Assembly: GCA_963674575.2 (NCBI GenBank) | Contig: CAXXQT010000009.1 | Coordinates: 1,364,001-1,428,000 of the forward strand | From: JAAYAY01 sp963674575 | GTDB lineage: Bacteria > Planctomycetota > Planctomycetia > Pirellulales > Thermoguttaceae | Reading direction: 5' to 3' | Length of the DNA stretch: 64,000 nt | Shown here: piece after piece, positions 26,834 through 38,755 of the stretch | Numbering within the stretch: the first letter of the stretch is position 1 | How the letters are laid out: each line of letters opens with the position of its first letter | Program-made: the position numbers and the translations under genes | Notes under the pieces: model-generated | Database searches by the model: none | What the model was told of the DNA's origin: nothing | Seen by the model: the letters and a program-made list of their open reading frames with translations, nothing else

Positions 26834-27709
26834 TCAGTCGATGATCTTCGTCAGCGGATACTCGACGATACCTCGGGCGCCCGCCGCTTTCAAGCGCGGA
26901 ATGATATGGCGGACGATCGATTCGTCGATGATCGTGTTGACGTCGACCCAGTCCTCTTCCGAGAGGCCTGCAATCGTGGGTTTCTGCAAGGCGGGCAGCA
27001 GGGCGAGCACTTTGCCGAGGCTTTCCTTGGGCACGTTCATCATGAGGCCCACCTTGCCCTCGGCCGCCATGGCGCCCTTGAGCATCAGGGAGATGTCCTC
27101 AATCTTCTGTTTCTTCCAGGAATCGGCGTAGGCATCGTTGTTGGCGATGAACCGCGTCGTGCTCTGGATCACCTCGTCGACGATCCGGAGGTTGTTGGCT
27201 CGCAGGGAGCTGCCCGTCTCGGTAACCTCGACGATAGCATCGGCCAGCTTGGGCGGCTTGACCTCGGTCGCGCCCCAGCTGAACTCGACTCGCGCCGAAA
27301 CGCCGTGCTTCTTCAGGTAGCGTTCCGTCAGGCCGACGGCTTCCGTCGCAATCCGCTTGCCCTCCAGGTCCTTGACGGTTTGGACGGGCGACTCCTCCGG
27401 TACGCAAAGCACCCAGCGAACCGGACGCCGGCTGACCTTGGAGAACACGAGTTCCGCCACTTCATGCACCTGGGCACCGGTCTCCTGGATCCAGTCGTAA
27501 CCCGTCAGGCCCGCATCCAGCACGCCGTCTTCCACGTAGCGAGCCATCTCCTGGGCGCGGATCAACAAGCACTCGATCTCGTCGTCATCAATCGCCGGAT
27601 AGTAACTCCGCGAACTGAAGGTGATTTTGAAGCCGGCTCGGCGAAACAACTCGGCCGTGGCGTCCTTCAGACTCCCTGCCGGAATTCCAAGTTTCAACAT
27701 ATTTCCCAT
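26834..27709 (-). CDS. hisG: ATP phosphoribosyltransferase, long form
   Basis: About 291 residues. HisG joins ATP and PRPP in the first step of histidine synthesis. 'MLKLGIPAGSLKDATAELF', 'DAGLTGYDWIQE' and the PRPP loop 'ATEAVGLTERYLKKHGVSARVEFSWGATEVKPPKLADAIVEVTETGSSLRANNLRI' are clear. The C-terminal regulatory domain ('GLMMNVPKESLGKVLALLPALQKPTIAGLSEEDWVDVNTIIDE') shows the long, histidine-inhibited form, so no HisZ is needed. The start may be ATG 27709 or the ATG three codons later. It lies next to hisI, separated by a repeat element. Confidence 0.95.
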   Translation of the reverse strand: MGNMLKLGIPAGSLKDATAELFRRAGFKITFSSRSYYPAIDDDEIECLLIRAQEMARYVEDGVLDAGLTGYDWIQETGAQVHEVAELVFSKVSRRPVRWVLCVPEESPVQTVKDLEGKRIATEAVGLTERYLKKHGVSARVEFSWGATEVKPPKLADAIVEVTETGSSLRANNLRIVDEVIQSTTRFIANNDAYADSWKKQKIEDISLMLKGAMAAEGKVGLMMNVPKESLGKVLALLPALQKPTIAGLSEEDWVDVNTIIDESIVRHIIPRLKAAGARGIVEYPLTKIID

Positions 27710-27759
27710 GGATTCTACACCCGTCGTCTCGGGTCCCTGTTAACCCTTTTTGGTATCGA

Positions 27760-27913
27760 TTCAGCCATCTGGAGGAATGGCACACGCGTCCGGAAGGCGG
27801 GCAAATCAAGATGACTTGGCAAGAGCAGATGCCGCCCCAAAGCGGTTTCCGTGCTTGTCAGTCTTTTGGCGTCTACCGGCCTTTGCAGTTACTTCACCCG
27901 GTTGAAGTGTTAC
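27760..27913. repeat. Dispersed 154-bp repeat, copy 2 (3' end of hisI)
   Basis: This is the second copy of the element at 25857-26009, with roughly four of five bases alike by eye. Its minus-strand end GTAACACTTCA again supplies the TAA stop of the gene before it (hisI). The hairpin arms ACTTCA/TGAAGT are the same in both copies, while the loop differs (GCCAAG versus ACCGGG). Confidence 0.85.
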
Positions 27914-28314
27914 CCCTTTTTGTAAACCTCGGCCGGATCGAAAACGCGTTCCCCTTCGACCTGAAGACCTTCGGGAGTCACTTTGCGATAGAAGCAGCTC
28001 TTGTATCCCATGTGGCACGCGGCTCCGCCAATCTGCTCCACCTTGAGCAGGATCGTGTCCCGATCGCAGTCCATGTAGATGGCATGGACCTTTTGGACAT
28101 TTCCACTTTCTTCGCCTTTGCGCCACAGTTTTTGTCTGCTGCGACTGTAATAAACCGCACGCCCTGTTGCAAGCGTCTCGGCATAGCTCTCGGGGTTCAT
28201 GTAGGCCATCATCAGCACGTCGCCAGTGGCGACATCCTGAGCAATGGCGGGCAGAAGATCTTCGCACTTGGCAAAGTCGGGACCCTGATCTGACTTGTCA
28301 CACGCTTCCGACAT
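27910..28314 (-). CDS. hisI: Phosphoribosyl-AMP cyclohydrolase
   Basis: About 134 residues. HisI opens the adenine ring of PR-AMP in the third step of histidine synthesis. 'LPAIAQDVATGDVLMMAYMNPES', 'RAVYYSRSRQKLWRKGEESGNVQ' and the Mg/Zn-binding 'MDCDRDTILLKVEQIGGAACHMGYKSCFY' are all present, including the paired Asp and Cys ligands. There is no fused PR-ATP pyrophosphohydrolase domain. ATG 28314 has GGAG eight bases upstream. The 416 bases upstream, shared with a divergent glycosyltransferase, hold no signal I could identify. Confidence 0.95.
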   Translation of the reverse strand: MSEACDKSDQGPDFAKCEDLLPAIAQDVATGDVLMMAYMNPESYAETLATGRAVYYSRSRQKLWRKGEESGNVQKVHAIYMDCDRDTILLKVEQIGGAACHMGYKSCFYRKVTPEGLQVEGERVFDPAEVYKKG

Positions 28315-28730
28315 GGCTTTTCTCCGCGTTGTATCACTGAGGGATTCTTCCGTTACCTGCCGCGAAAGACACCCCTTCCTGCCGAAGAGTTCTCCCTTTC
28401 CCGAAACTAATCAGCATAACCGGCTCGCTCACGGCTTGCCAGGGCCAGCCCTTCAGAGGGGGCAAATATGCCTCGGATGCTCAGCCGCCGGGAAAAACCG
28501 GGGGAAGCCGAAGGCCGCACGCGGGGGGGCGATAGCTCGGTTCTTACAGAACTGTCATGGCCTTTGGGATGCGTTGCTCCCCGGCTGTCGCGGTCAGCCT
28601 ATTCGGCATGACCGGCGCGTCCCGGAAGAGCCCCCTAAAGAGGTCGCTTCAGGGATGACTTCAGCCGCGAGAGCGATTACGCCGACTAAGAAACCGACGA
28701 TGTCCTCCCATCTCGTGCAAAGGAAATTCC

Positions 28731-29375
28731 GTGGAACGATCACTCACTGTCCTTCTTCCGGTCGAGAACTCCCAGGCGACGCTTTCCGGCAATGTCCGCC
28801 GGCTGCTTGAGATCCTTCCCGAATTGACGGACCGTTTTGAGGTCCTCATCGTCGATGACGGCTCTACGGATGCAACCTACGAGGTCGCCGGCGAGTTGTC
28901 GACCCAGTTTCCGCAGGTCCGCGTCGTCCGCAACGCGGACTCCGGGGGCCGAACCCGCGCCATCCAATTCGGCATCCGCCAGAGCCGTAGCGATTACGTG
29001 TTGCTCATCGATGAGGACTCGAGTTTGCCGATTGATGAAATTGGGCGTTTGTGGCGAGCGTCCGAAGACCACGAGATCGTGTTGGGGCGTCTGCCATCCA
29101 CGGCCGCCTATGACCCGAGCCGGTTTCGTCGCCTCGACGGGCCCACGCAGGGCGGCTACCAGATCGTGCGTCGGCAAACCGCAGGGAATGTCTGGGACAG
29201 CCTCGGTCATCAGTTGACGCTCCGAGCTGAATTGGCAAGAACCGGCGGCAAGTGGTTTGAGATCGAAGTGGGCACGAGCCACGCGGGCTCCTGCAATCGC
29301 GGCCCATCTCCGGCAAGTCGCCCGAACCGGCCCAACTATCTCCAGGCCATTCGCAATTTCACGCTTGGCGAATAA
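28731..29375 (+). CDS. Family 2 glycosyltransferase
   Basis: About 214 residues, a compact GT-A fold: 'LTVLLPVENSQATL', 'FEVLIVDDGSTDATYEVAGEL', 'VRVVRNADSGGRTRAIQFGIRQSRSDYVLLIDEDSSLP'. 'DEDSS' takes the place of the metal-binding DxD. The family's usual C-terminal half is short and lacks membrane spans, so the protein may be a minimal or shortened form. The start is GTG 28731 with AGGAAA upstream. The acceptor is unknown. Confidence 0.8.
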   Translation: MERSLTVLLPVENSQATLSGNVRRLLEILPELTDRFEVLIVDDGSTDATYEVAGELSTQFPQVRVVRNADSGGRTRAIQFGIRQSRSDYVLLIDEDSSLPIDEIGRLWRASEDHEIVLGRLPSTAAYDPSRFRRLDGPTQGGYQIVRRQTAGNVWDSLGHQLTLRAELARTGGKWFEIEVGTSHAGSCNRGPSPASRPNRPNYLQAIRNFTLGE

Positions 29376-29567
29376 GACCAAGCATCGAATAACGCGAAAA
29401 AATCTCCTGTTTGCCGAGTATTTCTTGCGAAAAATCGGTGGCGGCGGAGTGTCGTCCGGTGGCGGAAACACCGGTGTGGCAACTAGTTGCATCAACATCT
29501 GCGATTGCTTTTCGGGGCCCCTTTTTCTTGTTCCGGCCCCCCCGAGAGCGATTCTTGCTTTCAGCTC

Positions 29568-29596
29568 TTGTACACAGTCTGGCTTCCAGTTATCAT
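29568..29596 (+). promoter_or_regulatory. Candidate sigma-70-type promoter in the gap before the HTH gene
   Basis: TTGTAC (29568-29573) and TATCAT (29591-29596) are 17 bases apart. It lies about 325 bases before the HTH gene in a 545-base gap that otherwise holds only a GC-rich stretch ending in a T-run near 29514-29529. This is a consensus match only. Confidence 0.35.
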
Positions 29597-29920
29597 TCTG
29601 TTGGAATGATTGCCTCCCGCCGTTCGGCTCATACTTATCTTCGAGGCTGGCAGTCAACGGAACAGGTCACAAGCGCACGTCATGCCGCGCGAGTCTCTGT
29701 AGGCTAGAGGTTCACGGGGCAAGTTCGAAGGAGAACCTCCCAATCCATCCTCCGCGTTGATTCGGGTGGCCCTCTTTCATCAGGGTTCTGGGACAGGTGA
29801 CGTCGTAGGTTCGTAAGTCGAAGAATGCAGCCTGCTGCGCACTTCGGCGTGCGACTAATTGACCGGAGGTTGCTGGGAACTGCTTCCTCCGGCGGACTGT
29901 GAACTGAGGAGGCACGGGTT

Positions 29921-30451
29921 ATGAGTCTTGCAGAATTGAGCATCCGTCACGTAGACGTCCACGACGCTCCGAGTGTCCGTGTGCGCCGAGCCGATCGTCC
30001 CCTCCACCGCCTTGCGGAGGTCCGGCGAATTCAAGGTGTCTCGCGGAGAACCGTCGCTCGACGGCTCCATCTCGACATGGCAAGTGTCAAACACATGGAG
30101 CAGGAAGACACGGATCTGTCACTCAGCACTCTCTACGAATGGCAACAGGTCCTCGACGTGCCAGTCAACGAACTGCTGGTCGAAGCCGAGGAGCCGCTTT
30201 CCACGCCGGTCATGAAGCGGGCCCAGTTGCTCAAGTTGATGAAAACCGCCATGGCCATCAAGCAGCGATCCGCGCAGGGCCCCATCCAGCGCATGGCCGA
30301 GGTTCTCGTCAACCAGCTCGTCGAGATCATGCCAGAACTAGCGGAAGTGAGTCCCTGGCATGCGGTGGGCAAACGACGCTCCCAGTCCGAACTGGGCCAA
30401 GCCGCCCTGCGGACCATCTCAGCCGAATTCCTGCATGACGCGGGTGAATAA
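29921..30451 (+). CDS. XRE-like helix-turn-helix regulator
   Basis: About 176 residues. A lambda-repressor-type HTH lies at about residues 28-85 ('LHRLAEVRRIQGVSRRTVARRLHLDMASVKHMEQEDTDLSLSTLYEWQQVLDVPVNELL'). A helical C-terminal half ('AIKQRSAQGPIQRMAEVLVNQLVEIMPELAEV') probably dimerises. It has a strong ribosome-binding site (GAGGAGG, nine bases before ATG 29921). It ends 13 bases from the convergent response-regulator gene. The ligand and targets are unknown. Confidence 0.85.
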   Translation: MSLAELSIRHVDVHDAPSVRVRRADRPLHRLAEVRRIQGVSRRTVARRLHLDMASVKHMEQEDTDLSLSTLYEWQQVLDVPVNELLVEAEEPLSTPVMKRAQLLKLMKTAMAIKQRSAQGPIQRMAEVLVNQLVEIMPELAEVSPWHAVGKRRSQSELGQAALRTISAEFLHDAGE

Positions 30452-30464
30452 CCCGTGAAGATGG

Positions 30465-30905
30465 CTATTCGCGACTGCCGTCCTCTGGAATGGCTCCGAT
30501 CGCCGCCAGACGGACGGCTTCCAGGAAATCGTCGAGCGCGAAAGGCTTGCTCAGAAACTGCGCAAACGGCACCTCCCGCACTTGGCTCTCCAGGCGTGAG
30601 GTTCGGTAGCCCGTGATGAAGATTGTCTTCAGGCCCGGATTCACCGATCGCAGGTGCTCGGCCACCTGAACTCCGTCCATCTCGTCCCGAAGCATCCAAT
30701 CGACGATCAGGATGTCCGGGCAGAACTCGCGCGCCATGTCCATGGCCAGCTTCCCGCTGGACGCCGTGCGAACGTCGTATCGCTCCTGGTTGAGAATGTG
30801 CCCAAGCGAGTCGCGATAACTTGGCTCATCGTCGACCAGAAGCACTCTTCGCCCCAAGAGCTCGGCTGACGGCGCCCCTTCCTGCCGAGACAGGCTTTCG
30901 TTCAT
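30465..30905 (-). CDS. Single-domain response regulator (REC only)
   Basis: About 146 residues. The receiver domain has 'VLLVDDEPSYRDSL', acceptor Asp in 'ILIVDWMLRDEMDGVQVAEHL', Thr in 'TIFITGYRT' and Lys in 'FLSKPFALDDFLEAV'. It has no output domain, so it acts by protein contact like CheY or Spo0F-type regulators. GGGGAG lies nine bases before ATG 30905. No histidine kinase is nearby. Confidence 0.9.
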   Translation of the reverse strand: MNESLSRQEGAPSAELLGRRVLLVDDEPSYRDSLGHILNQERYDVRTASSGKLAMDMAREFCPDILIVDWMLRDEMDGVQVAEHLRSVNPGLKTIFITGYRTSRLESQVREVPFAQFLSKPFALDDFLEAVRLAAIGAIPEDGSRE

Positions 30906-31231
30906 ACTGTCAGTCTCCCCAAGAAACTCTGACGATCGTCTTCAGCACTCTCCCAGCCACGTATCGTCACCCCTGAGAACTTTATGCGATTGCCGACAAT
31001 TAGACAAGCGAATCCGGGAATCGGAAACGAGAATTGTCCTAAACGGGTGTGAATGACTCGCTCGCCACGTACTGCTGAGGCATCAGGAACGGGTAAGGGG
31101 CCTCGAAATCTGAAACGGGGTGTTTTTTCTCTCCTCCTGTAAGACCTAACGGGCGTGGCTGTCACGAAATTCGCCTCGACTGCCGCCGCTACGCTGCGTG
31201 CATCTCTTCCCGGCCCGTGTAAACCTTGTCT

Positions 31232-31249
31232 TTGCATAGAGTTATGCAA
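31232..31249. promoter_or_regulatory. Palindrome in the divergent gap before dapL
   Basis: TTGCATA-gagt-TATGCAA is a perfect 7-bp inverted repeat in the 633-base gap between the response regulator and dapL. It could be an operator, but it lies about 290 bases from dapL. Nothing else recognisable was seen in the gap. Confidence 0.25.
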
Positions 31250-31538
31250 CACCTCATGGCCGCCCCAAAGTACCTCGTTACTTCCTGTTCTTCCGCAAGG
31301 AGAACATTCGGTCGCTTGGCGCTGTCTCCTTGCTGCGATAGGCTGGCAGTTTCCCTGAATCGACTCTTGTCCCCACTCAACTGAGGGGACTGGCCCCTGG
31401 TGACAGCGAAAGGGTGGATTTCGGTGCGGACCATGGCACCGGAGTTGTCGTTTCGGTCGCTTCAGCCCCGCCTGTCGCTCAACCCGCCAAGTTGCGTCTC
31501 CTTCGTCTGCCGTGCCCTCCTTGGATGCCTCCAGAATC

Positions 31539-32786
31539 ATGAGTGATCCCTATTTTCAGAAGATGTTTGCCGAACGGATCGGCGGCGCCAACTACGGCAA
31601 AGACACCGAGATCTACAAGTTTGAGAAGATCAAGCGGGCGAAACGGAAGGCCCTGGCGGACCATCCGGAACGAGCCCTGCTCGATTTCGGCATCGGCGAA
31701 AACGACGAAATGGCCCCCGAGAGTGTGCGTCGCGTGATGGCCGCCGAGATCGACAAGCCCGAGAACCGCGGCTATGCCGACAACGGCATCGCCGAGTTCA
31801 AAGAAGCCGCCTCCCGCTTCATGCAGCGTCAGTTCGGCGTCGAGATTGATCCCGTCACGGAAGTCAACCACTGCATCGGCTCCAAGACGGCACTGGCCAT
31901 CCTGCCCGCGACCTTGATCAATCCTGGCGACACCACCCTCATGACTGTGCCCGGCTACCCCGTCGCGGGCACGCATACACGCTACTACGGCGGCGAGGTT
32001 CACCGCCTCCCGCTTCTGGCCGAGAACGATTTCTATCCCGACCTGGACGGAATTCCCGACGACATTCGCCGCCGCGCCAAGCTGCTGGTGATCAACTATC
32101 CCAACAGCCCCACGGGCAAGACGGCCACGGCCGAGTTCTTCGAAAAGGTCGTCGCCTTCGCCAAGGCCAACGAGATCGTTGTCGTCCAGGACGCAGCCCA
32201 CGGCATGTTGAGCTTCGACCAGAAGCCGCTCAGTTTCCTTCAGACCCCCGGCGCCAAGGACGTGGGCGTCGAGGTCCATTCCCTTTCCAAGGGCTGGAAC
32301 ATGATCGGCTGGCGGATCGGATTCGTCTGCGGGCACCCGCTCCTGGTTCAGGCGTTTGCGGACGTGAAGGACAACTGCGACTCGGGTCAGTTCATCGCCG
32401 TGCAGAAGGCCGCCGCGGCCGCCCTTGATGATGATTCCATCACGCAGGCCACACGCGACAAGTACCACCGCCGACTTGTGAAGCTGGTCGACGTGCTCAA
32501 GGCCTGCGGGTTCGAATGCGAGGTGCCCGGCGGTTCCTACTTCCTCTACACGAAGAGCCCCACCGGCCTGGCCGACGGACGCACCTTTGCCAACGCAGAA
32601 GAAGCGAGCCAATACCTGATCACCGAGCATTCCATCTGCACGGTTCCGTGGGATGATGCCGGCGCCTACCTTCGCTTCTCCGTCACCTACGTGGCTGAAG
32701 ATGAAGCCGCGGAAGACACCCTCATGGCGGAAACGAAGGCGCGACTGGAGAAGATCGGGCCGGTCTTTACAGCAACGACGTGCTGA
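31539..32786 (+). CDS. dapL: LL-diaminopimelate aminotransferase
   Basis: About 415 residues, a PLP fold-type I enzyme that makes LL-diaminopimelate from tetrahydrodipicolinate in one step, bypassing the acylated lysine-pathway intermediates. 'MFAERIGGANYGKDTEIYKFEKIKRAK' and 'LLDFGIGENDEMAPESV' are typical of the family start. 'NYPNSPTGKTAT', 'VVQDAAHGMLSF' and the Schiff-base 'HSLSKGWNMIGWRIGF' form the active site. The product feeds lysine and peptidoglycan synthesis. ATG 31539 is preferred over an upstream in-frame GTG; its ribosome-binding site is weak. The gene ends overlapping the convergent cysK by 20 bases. Confidence 0.92.
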   Translation: MSDPYFQKMFAERIGGANYGKDTEIYKFEKIKRAKRKALADHPERALLDFGIGENDEMAPESVRRVMAAEIDKPENRGYADNGIAEFKEAASRFMQRQFGVEIDPVTEVNHCIGSKTALAILPATLINPGDTTLMTVPGYPVAGTHTRYYGGEVHRLPLLAENDFYPDLDGIPDDIRRRAKLLVINYPNSPTGKTATAEFFEKVVAFAKANEIVVVQDAAHGMLSFDQKPLSFLQTPGAKDVGVEVHSLSKGWNMIGWRIGFVCGHPLLVQAFADVKDNCDSGQFIAVQKAAAAALDDDSITQATRDKYHRRLVKLVDVLKACGFECEVPGGSYFLYTKSPTGLADGRTFANAEEASQYLITEHSICTVPWDDAGAYLRFSVTYVAEDEAAEDTLMAETKARLEKIGPVFTATTC

Positions 32787-33654
32787 AATACCGTTCCGCC
32801 CGGTCTGCCAGCACCGTCCCCACCTTGCCGCCGTAACGTTTGACCAGTTGCCGGGCCGCCCAGACGTTTGCCCCGGACGAAACGCCCACGAGAAGGCCGT
32901 ACTGCCGCGCGACCTGCCGGGTGGTGTTGATCGCGTCTTCGTCGGTCACTTCGATCACGTCGTCGACCAAGGAGATGTCGAGCACGGCCGGAACGAAGCC
33001 GTCGCCGATTCCCTGGATCTGGTGCAGGCCCGGTTCATGGCCCAGCAGGGCGGCCACGTTCTTGGGTTCCACAGCCACGACCTTCACGTCGGGCTTATGC
33101 TCCTTCAGGAACGAGCCCACGCCTTGCAGCGTGCCGCCGCTGCCCACGCCTGCCACGAAGCAGTCGATGTCGCCCCGGATCTGCCGCCAGAGTTCCTGGG
33201 CCGTGTTTTCGTAGTGGCAGCGCGGGTTGTCGGGGTTCTCGAACTGCTGGGGAAGGAACACTCGCGGATCGCTTTCGGCAATCTCCTTGGCTTTCCGCAC
33301 GGCGCCGTCGACGCTCTCCTGGTCGGGAGTGAGAATCAACTCGGCGTCGAGGGCGCGAATGATCTTCTTCCGCTCCTCGCTCATGCCCTCAGGCATGACG
33401 ATCTTGACGGGGTAGCCCTTCATTCGGCCGATCAGGGCGATGCCGATTCCCGTGTTGCCGCTGGTGGGCTCGCAGATGATCGAGTCGGGCTTGAGACGCC
33501 CGTCCCGCTCGGCTCCTTCCAGCATGGCCAGGGCCACCCGATCCTTGACGCTCCCGCCGGGGTTGAGAAACTCGGCCTTGCCGTAGATCTTCTCTTCGCC
33601 CAGGCGGACAAGGGGGGTGTTGCCGATCAAGTCGAGGATGCTGTCGGTGTGCAT
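32767..33654 (-). CDS. cysK: Cysteine synthase (O-acetylserine sulfhydrylase)
   Basis: About 295 residues, a PLP fold-type II enzyme that makes cysteine from O-acetylserine and sulfide. It has 'DLIGNTPLVRL', the Schiff-base Lys in 'NPGGSVKDRVA', the substrate loop 'PTSGNTGIGIAL', the phosphate loop 'GVGSGGTLQGVG' and 'VGVSSGANVWAA'. The product could supply the sulfur used by SufS encoded a few kilobases away. It shares its 3' end with dapL. ATG 33654 has a weak ribosome-binding site. Confidence 0.94.
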   Translation of the reverse strand: MHTDSILDLIGNTPLVRLGEEKIYGKAEFLNPGGSVKDRVALAMLEGAERDGRLKPDSIICEPTSGNTGIGIALIGRMKGYPVKIVMPEGMSEERKKIIRALDAELILTPDQESVDGAVRKAKEIAESDPRVFLPQQFENPDNPRCHYENTAQELWRQIRGDIDCFVAGVGSGGTLQGVGSFLKEHKPDVKVVAVEPKNVAALLGHEPGLHQIQGIGDGFVPAVLDISLVDDVIEVTDEDAINTTRQVARQYGLLVGVSSGANVWAARQLVKRYGGKVGTVLADRAERYFSTSLL

Positions 33655-33768
33655 GGTAAGTTGAAACCTGTCTCTCGCATAAGATCAAACGGAAGCCCGC
33701 CCGTGCGCAGCACGACCGCAACTTCCTCTAGCGATGGCTTCATGCCCCAATTTCCTGGCGTTGGAGTT

Positions 33769-36606
<2,838 letters not shown>

Positions 36607-36876
36607 GGAAGGACCTCTCGCAAGGAATCACACCGAGGGGGGCTCTGCGGGCTCCAGCCCGATCGCGTCGCGCCCAAGGTGTCTGGAGGGCATGTTGAGC
36701 AAACCCCCAATATACCGATTTTCACCGCCGTCGACAACGGCAAACGGCTAAAAAGCCGCGCCGTAACCTTGTATTTCAAAACAACTTGCAAGCACCCCTG
36801 GAGTGCATGTCACTTGTCATCGCTTTCTTTCCGAAGAGACGGCTTTTTTGGCGACAACGTCGCTGGCAGAAGAAAC

Positions 36877-37046
36877 CGGGTAGCACCGATGATTTTGCGG
36901 AATAAGCCCCCCATTTTCATCGGCCTTTTCGCAAAATCGGATGATTTTGCGGAATAAGCCCCCCATTTTCATCGGCCTTTTCGCAAAATCGTCGGTGTTG
37001 CGTCAGCAACAGGAGGCGTTGCGCTGCTTGAGTTTGGCGACAGTAC
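36877..37046 (+). repeat. MITE-like inverted-repeat element, partial copy A
   Basis: It begins CGGGTAGCACCGATGATTTT, like copy C, but its first hairpin segment (GATGATTTTGCGG...CGCAAAATCG) is present twice in tandem. The right half is replaced by a different tail before copy B starts. Confidence 0.75.
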
Positions 37047-37238
37047 CGGGTAGCAGATGATTTTGCGGAATAATCGCCCCCATTTTCATCGGCGTTTTCG
37101 CAAAATCGTCGGTGTTGCGTCAGTTGGCAGGAGGCGTTACCCGGTGAGATCCTCTTGTCGCCAAGGCGACACCGACGATTTTCCGAATACGTTGCCTGAA
37201 GTGAAGGGTGTTTCTCGGAAAATCATCGGTGCTACCCG
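37047..37238 (+). mobile_element. MITE-like inverted-repeat element, copy B (192 bp)
   Basis: The left end CGGGTAGCAGATGATTTT and right end AAAATCATCGGTGCTACCCG are inverted repeats. Four copies of a 13-base core (GATGATTTTGCGG or a relative) alternate in direction, so each half folds into its own hairpin. There is no open reading frame of note. Nearly the whole unit recurs as copy C after the next gene. Confidence 0.8.
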
Positions 37239-37367
37239 CCCCAGATTCGGCCATTTCCCGCTCGAACGTGCGAAAGTGGACCTGTTTTCAACCGCCTGCT
37301 ACACTGACCTGAAATGGAGGCGTCTTTAGTAACAAGAACCCTTCCGGGCTATCTCTGGAGCAGGCCG

Positions 37368-38411
37368 ATGAGGCGGCTGGTCTTCCTCGGATCGATCGTG
37401 GGCACCTTCGCCGCCTTCCTGGCGGCCTGCCTTGCCACACTTGCCACGTTGGTCTGGCTCCTCCGCGTTTGGTATCCGGCCCCTTGGGTGATTGTCCTGA
37501 TAGCGATCACCATGCTCGTCGCAACGGTCGCCGTCATCTGGCGCTGGTGGCATCTGCCCGCTGAAGACCGGTTCCGTTTCAGCCTGCGCGGCATGCTCAT
37601 CAGCCTGACCCTCTTCGCCCTCTGGCTCGGCACCGTCGGCGTCAACCTGCTTCAACTGGGGCAACAAATCGCTGCGGTTGCCGAGATGGCGCCTTGCGGC
37701 GTCGAGGTCTACCAGGCAGACATGGTGGTCTACGAGGCAGAGGATGCGAAGTGGGATTGGGCCCAAACGCGGAGACTGAACAGTCTGTTGGGCTACAACC
37801 CGTTCGTGAAGGTGTCCGAGTTCGACATCCGCACGGACCAGGGCTTGCCGGCCTTGCTGGAACACGCCCGGTTCTTTCCCGATCTGGAATTGATCAACTT
37901 CGTGGGCAGCCGCGTTTCCGACGCCGGTATGGAACGTATTGCCGAACTCCGCCGTTTTCCAAAGTTGCGATGCGTGTTGTTCCGCTGCAACATCACCGAT
38001 TCCGGATTGAAACGCTTGGCTGATTGGAAGGAACTTGAAGAACTGGACCTCTTCAACTGCGCCCGGATCACGGACGCCGGCATGGCCCATTTGAAGGACC
38101 TTCCCAACCTGCGCAATATGCCGAATCTCAGACGTGTCTGCCTTCGCGGGACTGCCGTGACGAATCCTGGGGTTTTGGCGCTGTGTCAGCAATTGCCCGA
38201 CTGTTTTGTCGGCTCGGAAGAGGCGTATTGTCCCGCCGGCGCCTGCCTGAGCATACGGTTCGAGGGACAGCGACGATGCGTGGCCGAGATCGGCCTGGGC
38301 AACGGTGTCTATGCCGATGAATGGAACCACTATTGCCCCATCCTCCCTGTCCACGAGCAGCAGATCCGAGACCTCCTTGCCATCGACCTGGCCGATTGGA
38401 ACACGCGATAG
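37368..38411 (+). CDS. Membrane protein with leucine-rich-repeat domain
   Basis: About 347 residues. Two N-terminal spans, then 'RFRFSLRGMLISLTLFALWLGTVGV', a membrane segment type seen again and again in planctomycete proteins, put the rest outside the cytoplasm. The C-terminal part has ribonuclease-inhibitor-like LRRs: 'LELINFVGSRVSDAGMERIAEL', 'LRCVLFRCNITDSGLKRLADW', 'LEELDLFNCARITDAGMAHLKDL'. ATG 37368 has GGAG nine bases upstream and is preferred to ATG 37314. The gene is bracketed by two direct copies of the same MITE-like element, the second starting 10 bases after its stop. The function is unknown. Confidence 0.78.
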   Translation: MRRLVFLGSIVGTFAAFLAACLATLATLVWLLRVWYPAPWVIVLIAITMLVATVAVIWRWWHLPAEDRFRFSLRGMLISLTLFALWLGTVGVNLLQLGQQIAAVAEMAPCGVEVYQADMVVYEAEDAKWDWAQTRRLNSLLGYNPFVKVSEFDIRTDQGLPALLEHARFFPDLELINFVGSRVSDAGMERIAELRRFPKLRCVLFRCNITDSGLKRLADWKELEELDLFNCARITDAGMAHLKDLPNLRNMPNLRRVCLRGTAVTNPGVLALCQQLPDCFVGSEEAYCPAGACLSIRFEGQRRCVAEIGLGNGVYADEWNHYCPILPVHEQQIRDLLAIDLADWNTR

Positions 38412-38421
38412 CCGGCATGAC

Positions 38422-38615
38422 CGGGTAGCACCGATGATTTTGCGGAATAAGCCCCCCCATTTTCATCGGCGTTTTCGCAAAATCGTCGGTGTTACGTCAG
38501 TTGGCAGGAGGCGTTACCCGGTGAGATCCTCTTGTCGCCAAGGCGACACCGACGATTTTCCAAATGTGTTGCCTGAAGTGGAACGCGTTTCTCGCAAAAT
38601 CATCGGTGCTACCCG
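38422..38615 (+). mobile_element. MITE-like inverted-repeat element, copy C (194 bp)
   Basis: It has perfect 23-bp terminal inverted repeats starting CGGGTAGCACCGATGATTTT. Its inner half-hairpins match copy B nearly base for base, including 'GGCAGGAGGCGTTACCCGG' and 'CTTGTCGCCAAGGCGACACC'. No target-site duplication is obvious. It lies directly after the stop of the LRR gene. Confidence 0.85.
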
Positions 38616-38755
38616 CTACGGCGGATAAAGGCCTTCGGCCAAATGACCCCTTCTCCGTCCCCATCCCAAACCTTGCCCCCGCATCCGGTGGGGATAGAAT
38701 TCCGATCCCAGACAAAACCGCAAGAAAAGAGCAATTCGACCCCCTCGAGGTGACC

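Noticed and set aside
28315..28730. Possible riboswitch (cobalamin or c-di-GMP type) in the GC-rich gap before the glycosyltransferase
   Set aside because: A few short look-alike strings occur, but the conserved cores of both classes are missing.
32500..32520. GGTTCGAATGC string resembling a tRNA T-arm
   Set aside because: It lies inside dapL coding sequence with no cloverleaf around it.
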